This document shows positions 24,448 to 31,368 of a DNA stretch of 31,368 nt, one piece after another. The stretch's first letter is position 1. Each line of letters begins with the position of its first letter. Source of the stretch: an uncultured Eubacterium sp. (GTDB taxonomy: Bacteria; Bacillota_A; Clostridia; Lachnospirales; Lachnospiraceae). The notes under the pieces are model-generated. The model worked only from the letters and a program-made list of their open reading frames with translations, searched no databases and was not told the origin of the DNA. The stretch is from positions 1-31,368 of the forward strand of contig CAOKJJ010000046.1 of the NCBI GenBank assembly GCA_948468465.1, given 5' to 3'. A program made the translations under genes and the position numbers.

Positions 24448-24512
24448 CAATTCATGCAAAATATGTACAGTTTATGCAAAAATCTGCACATTCATTTATT
24501 TGCTGTTAAAAT
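24448..24512 (+). promoter_or_regulatory. LytTR-like direct repeats and -10 box of the GH3 operon
   Basis: ACAATTCATGCAAAA (24448), ACAGTTTATGCAAAA (24468) and a third, weaker ACATTCATTT (24488) recur with a period of exactly 20 bases, followed by a -10-like TAAAAT (24507-24512). ACAGTTTAT is close to the AgrA box ACAGTTAAG. The third repeat takes the place of a -35, as expected for an activator-dependent promoter. The LytTR regulator gene is divergent and adjacent. Confidence 0.7.
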
Positions 24513-24579
24513 ACATACACAGACAAAAAACAAGGCGGCAGCGACGTTCGCACTGCTGCCGGACAAAGGAGGAAATGAA

Positions 24580-27500
24580 ATGATTCAATTTTTAGGAGAC
24601 GTTTTAGGCCCGCTCTTTACCGGACTCGGCGTCAGTGAAGCAGATTTTCAGATGTATCTGACACAGTTAAGCGGATATGTGTATTTTATCCTGGCTGCCC
24701 TGCTTGCTATGATCGTCGTACTGATCCTTGCCGTAAAAGTGAAAAAAGGCCTAAAGCACATCGTGCGCTGGCAGGCAGTGCTGGCATTCACAGCCGCCGT
24801 TACCGTCGCTGTAAATATGATCTGCTACGGCCCTATGTACAGCAATGTATCCGGCTTTTTAAACGCATCCAAAGTAAATCTGTCCGCTGAGACAGTAGCG
24901 CAGAGCAAGGCGACCGTACAAAAAGTCGGTGAAGAAGGACTGGTGCTTGTGAAAAACGAAGGACTTCTTCCGTTAAACGCAGATACCAAAGCACTGAATG
25001 TATTTGGATGGGATTCCACAAACCCGATTTTTGGCGGAACTGGTTCCGGTTCTTCGGACTCCGCATCCGCAACCGGCATTCTGCAGTCCTTAAAAGACGC
25101 CGGATATGAAACAAACCAAACGCTCACCGATTTATATACTGAATACCGGGCAGAACGTCCGACCGTCAGCATGAACGAGCAGGACTGGACACTGCCGGAA
25201 CCGACCGTGGACGCCTATACAGACACGATCATGGACGAAGCAAAATCATTTTCTGATACCGCGGTACTTGTCATCGGACGCTCCGGCGGCGAAAATGCCG
25301 ATCTGCCGACAGACATGAACGCTGTCATCAAAGGAACCTACAACCTTGCATCCGAGGTGGCAAGCGCACCGGACAACTTTACTTATATGAACAGCTCCTA
25401 TACAAACAACGGTTCTTACGACGACTTTGAAGAAGGCGAATCCTACCTGGAGCTGTCCAAAACGGAAGAAGACCTTGTAGAAAAAGTCTGCTCCGAATTT
25501 AACAAAGTCATTGTAGTCATTAATGCAAACAACGCCATGGAATTAGGCTGGGTAGAAGAGTATGACCAGATCGGCGCCGTTATTCTTGCACCTGGCACCG
25601 GCATTACAGGCTTTGCCGCACTTGGCGAAATTATCAATGGTACGGTAAACCCATCCGGCAGAACGGTTGATACTTACGTGCGCGACCTGCTGCATACACC
25701 ATATATCAATAATATCGGCAACCATTCCTATTCCAATGTCAAAGACTTAAATGATCAGATCGCTGCCGCAGACTCCGCAGCCATCGGCAACCTTTCTTTC
25801 GTAAATTATGTCGAAGGCATTTATGTTGGTTATAAATTTTATGAAACGGCTGCCGAAGAAGGTCTTATTACTTATGAAGATGAAGTTCAATATCCGTTCG
25901 GTTATGGACTGAGCTACACAACCTTTGACAAAAAACTGGAAAACTTTAACGACAACGGAACTACAGTATCCTTTGACGTTGTCGTTACGAATACAGGCGA
26001 TGCCGCCGGAAAAGAAGTCGTTGAAATTTATTTTACTCCGCCGTATCAGAATGGAGGAATCGAAAAAGCTTCTGTAAACTTAATTGATTTCGGCAAGACA
26101 CAGACATTAGAGCCAGGCGCCTCCGAAACGATCTCGTTTGAAATCGCAAAAGAAGATATGGCAGCCTATGATTCTGCAGGCATCAAAATTGCCGGCGGCG
26201 GTTATATTCTGGAAAAAGGTGAATACTCCGTATCCGTCCGCTCCGATTCCCATACCATCGTTGCCGAAGCATCCTTTACCGTAGATGCTGACATAGACTA
26301 CAGCACGAACAAACGGGAAAGTGATTTTGCAGCGGCAACCAATCAGTTTGAAGATTACTCACGCGGAGATTTTGAACAGCTCTCCAGAAAAGACGGTTTC
26401 TCAAACTATGAAAAAGCATGTGCGGCACCATCTGCAAACCAGTATGAAATGTCTGATGAAATCCGTACGCGCGTGACCGAAAATGCTTTTGGTACTTATG
26501 ACGGTACGCTTTACAATGACGAAGCAGATACCATGCCTGCCATGGAAACCAAAAACGGCCTTGCCCTTTATGACCTCAAGGGCCTTGCCTATGACGATCC
26601 AAAATGGGATCAGCTTCTGGATCAGTTAAGCTTTGACGACATGTCCACCATGATTAATATCGGCGGCTGGCAGACGGCAGAAGTAAAATCCGTCGGAAAA
26701 ATCGCTACCTCAGACTGCGACGGCCCGGCCGGACTGAGCAACTTTATTACCGGAGCATACGGCTCTGCCTATCCTTCCGAAGTACTGATGGCCCAGACAT
26801 GGAACAAAGAATTAGCTTATGAAATCGGAAAATCCATGGGCCAGGAATACAAAGAAGCCAACAACTTCGGCTGGTATGGCCCGGCCATGAATACACACCG
26901 CAGCGCTTTTGCCGGACGTAACTTTGAATATTACTCCGAAGACGGCGTATTAGGCGGCTATATCGCGGCAAACCAGATGAACGGCGCGTCAGAACACGGC
27001 GTATATGCCTATATCAAGCATTTTGCCTTAAATGACCAGGAAATCAACCGTATTTCCATGCTCCTTACCTTTTCATCCGAACAGGCAATCCGCGAGATTT
27101 ATTTAAAACCGTTTGAAATCGCAACGAAAAACTTTACCGGAACTTCCCGTGCAGTCATGTCGTCCTTTAACTGGATCGGCACGGAACCAAGCTGTGCGAA
27201 CAGCCATCTGCTGAAAAACGTGCTACGTGGTGAGTGGGGCTTTATCGGGATGGTAGAAAGCGATTACGATGGCTCTTACGGCTACATGATTACTGACCAC
27301 TGCATCCGAAGCGGCAATGACCTGATGCTCGGATTTGCCGGCGCAGAGTCCAATGTCCTTTCTGACAAGAGCGCTACAGCGATAAACGCTATGCGCCAGG
27401 CATGCAAAAATATCCTGTATACGATAGGAAGCAGCGGCTATTACGCAGGAAACAGCGACCCAGCCGGAGCCATGACAAACATGACCAAAATCTTCCTGAC

Positions 27501-27585
27501 CGCAGATATTATCATAGGTCTGCTCATTGCGGCGATTGAAGCGATCTTAATCATCCGCTATCTAAAAAAGAAAAAGAACGCATAA
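24580..27585 (+). CDS. Membrane-anchored GH3 glycosidase with reversed domain order
   Basis: Start is ATG 24580, seven bases after AAAGGAGG; the frame is open from 24454, but that would put the LytTR repeats and promoter inside the gene. The 1001-residue protein has two N-terminal membrane helices (about 32-52 and 64-83). The GH3 C-type sandwich comes first (GLVLVKNEGLLPLN at 120-133), then a fibronectin-like part (VEIYFTPPYQNGG). The GH3 barrel comes last, with GRNFEYYSED near 780, KHFALNDQE and the nucleophile D895 in ESDYDG. A last helix and KKKKNA end the protein. The reversed order is known from some beta-glucosidases of Butyrivibrio and Ruminococcus. It likely hydrolyses beta-glucosides or similar at the membrane; specificity is unknown. 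Confidence 0.9.
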   Translation: MIQFLGDVLGPLFTGLGVSEADFQMYLTQLSGYVYFILAALLAMIVVLILAVKVKKGLKHIVRWQAVLAFTAAVTVAVNMICYGPMYSNVSGFLNASKVNLSAETVAQSKATVQKVGEEGLVLVKNEGLLPLNADTKALNVFGWDSTNPIFGGTGSGSSDSASATGILQSLKDAGYETNQTLTDLYTEYRAERPTVSMNEQDWTLPEPTVDAYTDTIMDEAKSFSDTAVLVIGRSGGENADLPTDMNAVIKGTYNLASEVASAPDNFTYMNSSYTNNGSYDDFEEGESYLELSKTEEDLVEKVCSEFNKVIVVINANNAMELGWVEEYDQIGAVILAPGTGITGFAALGEIINGTVNPSGRTVDTYVRDLLHTPYINNIGNHSYSNVKDLNDQIAAADSAAIGNLSFVNYVEGIYVGYKFYETAAEEGLITYEDEVQYPFGYGLSYTTFDKKLENFNDNGTTVSFDVVVTNTGDAAGKEVVEIYFTPPYQNGGIEKASVNLIDFGKTQTLEPGASETISFEIAKEDMAAYDSAGIKIAGGGYILEKGEYSVSVRSDSHTIVAEASFTVDADIDYSTNKRESDFAAATNQFEDYSRGDFEQLSRKDGFSNYEKACAAPSANQYEMSDEIRTRVTENAFGTYDGTLYNDEADTMPAMETKNGLALYDLKGLAYDDPKWDQLLDQLSFDDMSTMINIGGWQTAEVKSVGKIATSDCDGPAGLSNFITGAYGSAYPSEVLMAQTWNKELAYEIGKSMGQEYKEANNFGWYGPAMNTHRSAFAGRNFEYYSEDGVLGGYIAANQMNGASEHGVYAYIKHFALNDQEINRISMLLTFSSEQAIREIYLKPFEIATKNFTGTSRAVMSSFNWIGTEPSCANSHLLKNVLRGEWGFIGMVESDYDGSYGYMITDHCIRSGNDLMLGFAGAESNVLSDKSATAINAMRQACKNILYTIGSSGYYAGNSDPAGAMTNMTKIFLTADIIIGLLIAAIEAILIIRYLKKKKNA

Positions 27586-27603
27586 AGCTATCATAAACAC
27601 TAT

Positions 27604-27637
27604 CTGTAACCGTTCAGTATCCTCTGAACGGTTACAG
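27604..27637. other. 14-bp perfect hairpin between the two GH3 genes
   Basis: CTGTAACCGTTCAG (27604-27617) and CTGAACGGTTACAG (27624-27637) form a perfect 14-bp stem with a TATCCT loop, 18 bases after the first GH3 stop. No T run follows on either strand, so it is not a standard terminator. A processing/stability element, or a palindromic operator, are the options. Confidence 0.75.
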
Positions 27638-27662
27638 CCCCATCATAACAGGAGGGTCCATA

Positions 27663-30140
27663 TTGAACGACAAAACAACTATCAACTTTATGGAAAAAAA
27701 TAAGGCAGAAAAACTGTCAGAATCTTCAATAAAAAATATGATAAAAAAAATGTCCCTGGCTGAGAAATGTTATCTCCTGTCCGGAAAAGATTTCTGGCAG
27801 ACCCGCTCCGTGACACATGCCGGCATTCCAAACGTAACTCTGTCCGACGGCCCGCACGGTGTCCGCAAACAGGAAGGCGCCAGTGATCAGCTGGGCTTAA
27901 ATAAGAGCCTTCCCGCGACCTGCTATCCAACAGCCGCGACCATCGCAAACAGCTGGGATCCCGCTCTCGGTGAACAAATCGGGGCCTGCCTGGGAACAGA
28001 AGCAGCTTCGCAGGATGTATGCGTCCTGCTCGGTCCGGGCCTTAATATCAAACGCAGTCCTCTGTGCGGCCGCAATTTTGAATATTTCAGCGAAGACCCT
28101 TATCTGGCCGGGAAAATGGCAGCAAGCTATGTCCGGGGCATCCAGTCCAAGGGCGTCGGCGCCTGTCCGAAGCATTTCGCCGCAAACTCCCAGGAGCTGC
28201 GCCGCATGGCCAGTGATTCCATCATGGACGAACGTACACTGCGCGAAATATACCTGACCGGATTTGAAATCGCCGTAACAGAAGCCAAGCCAAAATCCAT
28301 CATGTCATCCTACAACCGGATCAACGGTACGTACGCAAATGAAAACGAACATCTGCTGCAGGAAATCCTGCGGGATACCTGGGGGTTTGACGGCTTTGTC
28401 GTCTCAGACTGGGGCGCTTCGAACGACCATACCGCAGGCGTCGCGGCAGGATCCCATCTGGAAATGCCTACAACCGGCGGCGATTCCGACGAAGAATTGA
28501 TTCAGTCTGTAAAAACCGGAAAAATCAACGAACAGCTTGTCAATCAGCGCGTAGAAGAGCTTCTTACTGCCATTCTCCCGCTGCGTCATTCCGTAAACAA
28601 AACAAAAGGAACGCCGTTTGACAAAAAAACACATCATCAAATGGCACGCAAAGCCGCCGAACAAAGCATTGTGCTCTTAAAAAATGAACACAGCATCCTG
28701 CCATTAAAAAAATCAGCCAGAGTCGCCCTGATCGGTGACTTTGCAAAAACACCGCGTTATCAGGGCGCCGGCTCCTCTGTCGTAAATCCGACAAAGCTGG
28801 ACTCCACACTGGACATTATCGAAAACTATCCCCTGGATCTGGCAGGCTTTGCGGCAGGCTATCCACGCACAGGCAAAGCGGATGCCGCACTGGAGCAGGA
28901 AGCCCTGGAACTGGCAAAAAACGCGGACGTCATTCTCTTATATATCGGCCTTGACGAAATCTCCGAATCCGAGGGCCTTGACCGTGCGCACATGAAACTG
29001 CCGGACAGCCAGCTTCAGCTTATGAGTAAGCTGTCCAAAATCAATCCGCACATCATAGCCGTACTCTCCGCCGGCTCCGCGGTAGAGATGCCATGGCTGA
29101 ATCAGTGCGAAGCAGTCATACACGGCTACCTGAGCGGGCAGGCAGGCGCCAGCGCCATGCTCAATGCCATAACCGGAAAGATCAATCCATCCGGAAAGTT
29201 AAGCGAGACATACCCACTCCAATACGAAGACATTCCGAGCGCGCCTTATTTTCCTGCCAAAGAACGCAACGCCGAATACCGGGAAGGCCTTTATGTCGGC
29301 TACCGCTACTTTGAAACTGTTAAAAAACCCGTTCTGTTTCCATTCGGCTATGGCCTGTCCTACACGACATTTGCATACTCCAATCTAAAAGCAGATGATA
29401 AAAAGGCCGTTTTTACGATCGAAAACACAGGAACACGCGACGGCGCCGAAATTGCCCAGCTGTATGTCTGCGCCAAAAACGGAACCGTCTACCGGCCTGC
29501 CAAAGAATTAAAAGGATTCACCAAAGTATTTTTAAAAGCAGGCGAATCCAAAGAAGTCACGATACCATTAGATGACAAGGCATTCCGCTACTTTAACGAA
29601 AAGACAAACCGTTTTGAAATTGACGGCGGAACTTATGAGATCTGCATCGGCGCAAGCTGCGCAGACATCCGGCTGTCACAGGCTGTCACGGTCAACGGCA
29701 CGAACGCCCCTGTCCCTGCCGACCTGTCCAAACTGCCTTCATACGCTTCCGGCGACATTCTTAACGTATCCGACAAAGAATTTGAGCAACTGTTAGGCCA
29801 TCCGATTCCGGACGGACACTGGCAGGGGAGCCTGGATATTAACGATGCCATCTGCCAGATGTACTACGCCAAAAGCGCTCTTGCCCGCCTGATTTACAAA
29901 ATACTGACCCATATGCTGAACAAAAGCATGAAAAAAGGCAAACCAGACCTGAACATTATGTTCATATACAACATGCCGTTCCGCGGCATCGGCAAAATGG
30001 CCGGAGGCATGTGCAGCCAATATATGGTCGAAGGGATGATGACAGCCATAAACGGCCATCTGTTTGCCGGACTTGGCCAAATAATATCAGGCTTTTTCAA
30101 GCAGCGCAAGGTCGCAAAAAAAGCCGCCAAAATGCAGTAG
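27663..30140 (+). CDS. GH3 glycosidase (beta-glucosidase type), conventional domain order
   Basis: An 825-residue protein starting at a TTG (27663) with AGGAGGG at 27650-27656; ATG 27690 is an alternative. The barrel has LSDGPHGVR, GPGLNIKRSPLCGRNFEYF, CPKHFAANSQE and the nucleophile D249 in FVVSDWGAS. The sandwich domain (SIVLLKNEHSILPL) and a fibronectin-like domain (AEIAQLYVCAKNG, YEICIGAS) follow. A C-terminal extension from about 690 has amphipathic stretches ending in basic residues (KQRKVAKKAAKMQ). There is no signal peptide, so it is probably cytoplasmic and works after the membrane-anchored GH3 of the same operon. The natural substrate cannot be told from the sequence. Confidence 0.93.
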   Translation: MNDKTTINFMEKNKAEKLSESSIKNMIKKMSLAEKCYLLSGKDFWQTRSVTHAGIPNVTLSDGPHGVRKQEGASDQLGLNKSLPATCYPTAATIANSWDPALGEQIGACLGTEAASQDVCVLLGPGLNIKRSPLCGRNFEYFSEDPYLAGKMAASYVRGIQSKGVGACPKHFAANSQELRRMASDSIMDERTLREIYLTGFEIAVTEAKPKSIMSSYNRINGTYANENEHLLQEILRDTWGFDGFVVSDWGASNDHTAGVAAGSHLEMPTTGGDSDEELIQSVKTGKINEQLVNQRVEELLTAILPLRHSVNKTKGTPFDKKTHHQMARKAAEQSIVLLKNEHSILPLKKSARVALIGDFAKTPRYQGAGSSVVNPTKLDSTLDIIENYPLDLAGFAAGYPRTGKADAALEQEALELAKNADVILLYIGLDEISESEGLDRAHMKLPDSQLQLMSKLSKINPHIIAVLSAGSAVEMPWLNQCEAVIHGYLSGQAGASAMLNAITGKINPSGKLSETYPLQYEDIPSAPYFPAKERNAEYREGLYVGYRYFETVKKPVLFPFGYGLSYTTFAYSNLKADDKKAVFTIENTGTRDGAEIAQLYVCAKNGTVYRPAKELKGFTKVFLKAGESKEVTIPLDDKAFRYFNEKTNRFEIDGGTYEICIGASCADIRLSQAVTVNGTNAPVPADLSKLPSYASGDILNVSDKEFEQLLGHPIPDGHWQGSLDINDAICQMYYAKSALARLIYKILTHMLNKSMKKGKPDLNIMFIYNMPFRGIGKMAGGMCSQYMVEGMMTAINGHLFAGLGQIISGFFKQRKVAKKAAKMQ

Positions 30141-30221
30141 CGGCAGCGTTCGCAATCCTGCAGACGTTTCGCTTTGAAATAAACAACAGCACAACAGCAA
30201 ATCTTACAGGGAGGACAGATC

Positions 30222-30824
30222 ATGCAGCAATTTATGAAATGGTGGGGTCCTAAATGGCAGGGATTTGAACATAACCATCCGGAACTTGCCAAATGGGTCT
30301 ATCAGATCTTTTACTTTTTTGTATTCAGTATGGGGGTAACGATCGTACAATATTTATTTTTTACTTTTATGCCCGGCATGCTTGGAACGAAACTCGCCGG
30401 CACAGAATTTATGTGGCCGCAAAAAGAACTCCATTTATTCGGCGTGGAATTTACCTGGAGCCTGCTTGGCTACAACGTCCTTTACGACGCGTCAGGCGCC
30501 GTATTGATCGGAGGCGGACTCGGCTATTTTATCAGCTACGAGACAGGCTCCTTTGTCGCCCAGTGCATCAACTTCCCGCTGCAGCGCAATATTACGTTTA
30601 AAAGCCATGGCAACCCGTTTTATCAGGCGATGTGGTATTTTATCGCATGGGTACTCATCTCTTTAATCTGCAACGGCTTTAACAATTTGTGGATGCCGAT
30701 TGCGTCGGCGTATGTAACGCCTGCCGTATACAATATACTTGTAACCTTTATTACCGGCGGTGTTTCGATGATTATTTTCTTTTTTGTATTTAAGATCATA
30801 TTTCCAGAAGGCGAGAAACATTAA
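30222..30824 (+). CDS. GtrA-like small membrane protein
   Basis: A 200-residue protein with four membrane helices. The block FVAQCINFPLQRNITFKSHG resembles the NRxWTF-type motif of GtrA-family proteins, which are thought to move lipid-linked sugars or take part in glycosylating cell-surface polymers. There is a GGGAGG before ATG 30222. It follows the second GH3 by about 80 bases with no terminator between, so it is the third gene of this operon and ends before a strong terminator. A sugar-related membrane role fits the context. The loop of about 50 residues between the first and second helices is longer than usual for the family. Confidence 0.75.
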   Translation: MQQFMKWWGPKWQGFEHNHPELAKWVYQIFYFFVFSMGVTIVQYLFFTFMPGMLGTKLAGTEFMWPQKELHLFGVEFTWSLLGYNVLYDASGAVLIGGGLGYFISYETGSFVAQCINFPLQRNITFKSHGNPFYQAMWYFIAWVLISLICNGFNNLWMPIASAYVTPAVYNILVTFITGGVSMIIFFFVFKIIFPEGEKH

Positions 30825-30838
30825 ATACACGGAAAAAT

Positions 30839-30880
30839 GCTGCCAGGACCTGAGTGCTCTCAGTTCTGGCAGCTGTTTTA
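30839..30880 (+). terminator. Terminator of the GH3-GtrA operon
   Basis: A ~15-bp stem (starting GCTGCCAG at 30839, ending CTGGCAGC at 30873, one bulge or mismatch) followed by TGTTTTA, 15 bases after the GtrA stop. Confidence 0.8.
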
Positions 30881-30989
30881 GGCGGTGGCAAGCTCGCCCT
30901 TCCAGTCTCTTGCAGCTACCTAATAAATAGTTTTTTCTTTCCTATCGAACGATTTTTGATATCGTTTCTTCCGGCTTCGCATGATTTTA

Positions 30990-31018
30990 TTGATTTCCTT
31001 TCCAGAATCGCATATAAT
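30990..31018 (+). promoter_or_regulatory. Promoter of the antitoxin gene
   Basis: TTGATT (30990-30995), a 17-base spacer and TATAAT (31013-31018), 32 bases before the ATG. An inverted repeat AACGAT/ATCGTT (30948-30953 with 30961-30966) lies just upstream and could be a leftover operator. Confidence 0.65.
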
Positions 31019-31050
31019 AAAAACAACCTAAATAAAAGGAGGATTTAGTC

Positions 31051-31257
31051 ATGGTTGTTACAGCGACAGAATTTAAAGCTAATTTTGGCAAATACCTTGA
31101 ATTAATTGCCAAGGAAGACGTCTTTATTACCCGAAATGGAAAAACGGTTGCTAAAGTTGTAAATCCTCAAATTTCTGCTGTAGATTCCTTGCGCGGAATG
31201 CTTGGCGGCATTTCTTCTGATATAGATATGAATTGTCAAAGTATGCAGCGTCACTAA
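31051..31257 (+). CDS. Phd/YefM-type antitoxin, C-terminus lost
   Basis: A 68-residue product with strong ribosome site AAAGGAGG. MVVTATEFKANFGKYLELIA and ITRNGKTVAKVVNP are the DNA-binding Phd/YefM fold, followed by the usual VDSLRGMLGGI linker. The toxin-binding tail is missing: after SSDIDMN the frame reads a short unrelated end (CQSMQRH) and stops. A PIN-domain fragment begins at about the same place in another frame, so an internal deletion joined antitoxin to toxin. It may still bind its operator. Confidence 0.8.
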   Translation: MVVTATEFKANFGKYLELIAKEDVFITRNGKTVAKVVNPQISAVDSLRGMLGGISSDIDMNCQSMQRH

Positions 31258-31368
31258 TAATGATGTTCTGACTGCGTTTCAGAAAAAGGCAAAAGATTTT
31301 GAAGATTGTCTTATTGCTACTTGCGCCAAATCTATACATTGTGATTGTATTGTCACCCGAAACAAAAG
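31232..31368 (+). pseudogene. PIN-domain (VapC-like) toxin, C-terminal fragment
   Basis: In the frame starting at 31232 the sequence reads CSVTNNDVLTAFQKKAKDFE, then CLIATCAKSIHCDCIVTRNK, the C-terminal half of a PIN ribonuclease, with the acidic residues of the KDFED motif. There is no start codon and a stop lies immediately before (31229-31231). The N-terminal half with the first catalytic Asp is gone. The fragment runs off the window. Confidence 0.75.

Noticed and set aside
24454..24579. N-terminal 42-codon extension of the first GH3
   Set aside because: It would place the direct repeats and promoter inside the gene; the ATG at 24580 has a perfect ribosome site and begins the hydrophobic N-terminus.
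30854..31048. 64-codon open frame between GtrA and the antitoxin
   Set aside because: It begins inside the terminator hairpin, has no ribosome site and runs through the antitoxin promoter.
1..31368. Insertion sequences, integrase, tRNA or rRNA genes marking an island border
   Set aside because: I saw no transposase, recombinase, tRNA-like or rRNA sequence on either strand, so the idea of an island rests on base composition and the broken flanking genes only.

Overview
The window looks like a Lachnospiraceae-type gut Firmicute (Blautia, Ruminococcus or Dorea relatives). The grounds are strong AGGAGG ribosome sites, two large GH3 glycosidases with a GtrA-like gene, AgrC/AgrA-style regulators and a class II lanthipeptide locus. 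This assignment is inference from gene content only. The middle (about 3.1-21.1 kb) is visibly richer in A+T than the glycosidase side (about 21.2-30.8 kb), which suggests an acquired island.

Layout. (1) 1-1929: the 3' part of a surface-type protein with a Ser-Gly repeat linker and Ig-like segments, then a terminator. (2) 2015-3078: a decayed EpsG-family polysaccharide gene, 5'-truncated and frameshifted at a T8 run. (3) 3098-21013: a compound lanthipeptide locus with three complete LanM synthetases. Minus-strand unit A (6885 to 3098) holds a precursor, a short LanM and a DUF3267 membrane metallopeptidase. Minus-strand unit B (11837 to 7002) holds a CylM-like LanM, two cytolysin/carnolysin-like precursors, an Fe-S flavin reductase (candidate LanJ) and a small membrane protein. 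A further minus-strand precursor (12313 to 12128) is divergent from unit C (12551 to 15823), a third LanM plus a small Cys-containing peptide. Next come a duplicated membrane-protein/XRE regulator module, then a CylA-like LanP protease and a C39 LanT transporter. A 55-residue double-glycine-type peptide, not lanthipeptide-like, lies directly upstream of lanT. (4) 21189-24294: a LytTR response regulator, GHKL sensor kinase and uncharacterised protein operon. (5) 24448-30824: repeated LytTR-like boxes, a membrane-anchored GH3 with reversed domain order, a conventional GH3 and a GtrA-like protein. (6) 31051-31368: a broken Phd/PIN toxin-antitoxin remnant.

How it could work together. Four precursors carry the same hexapeptide pattern, G-D-x-x-x-E, just after the double-glycine-type site, as in enterococcal cytolysin (GDVQAE). 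One LanT and one LanP could therefore trim products made by up to three LanM enzymes. The flavin reductase beside the two-peptide genes could turn surplus dehydro-residues into D-amino acids, as LanJ enzymes do in carnolysin. The short double-glycine peptide, C39 exporter, GHKL kinase and LytTR regulator together have the parts of a Com/Blp-type peptide-sensing circuit, and direct repeats with a period of 20-21 bp sit at the peptide promoter and the GH3 promoter. No LanFEG immunity transporter is visible; small membrane proteins are the only immunity candidates here. All functional links are inference from sequence and context.
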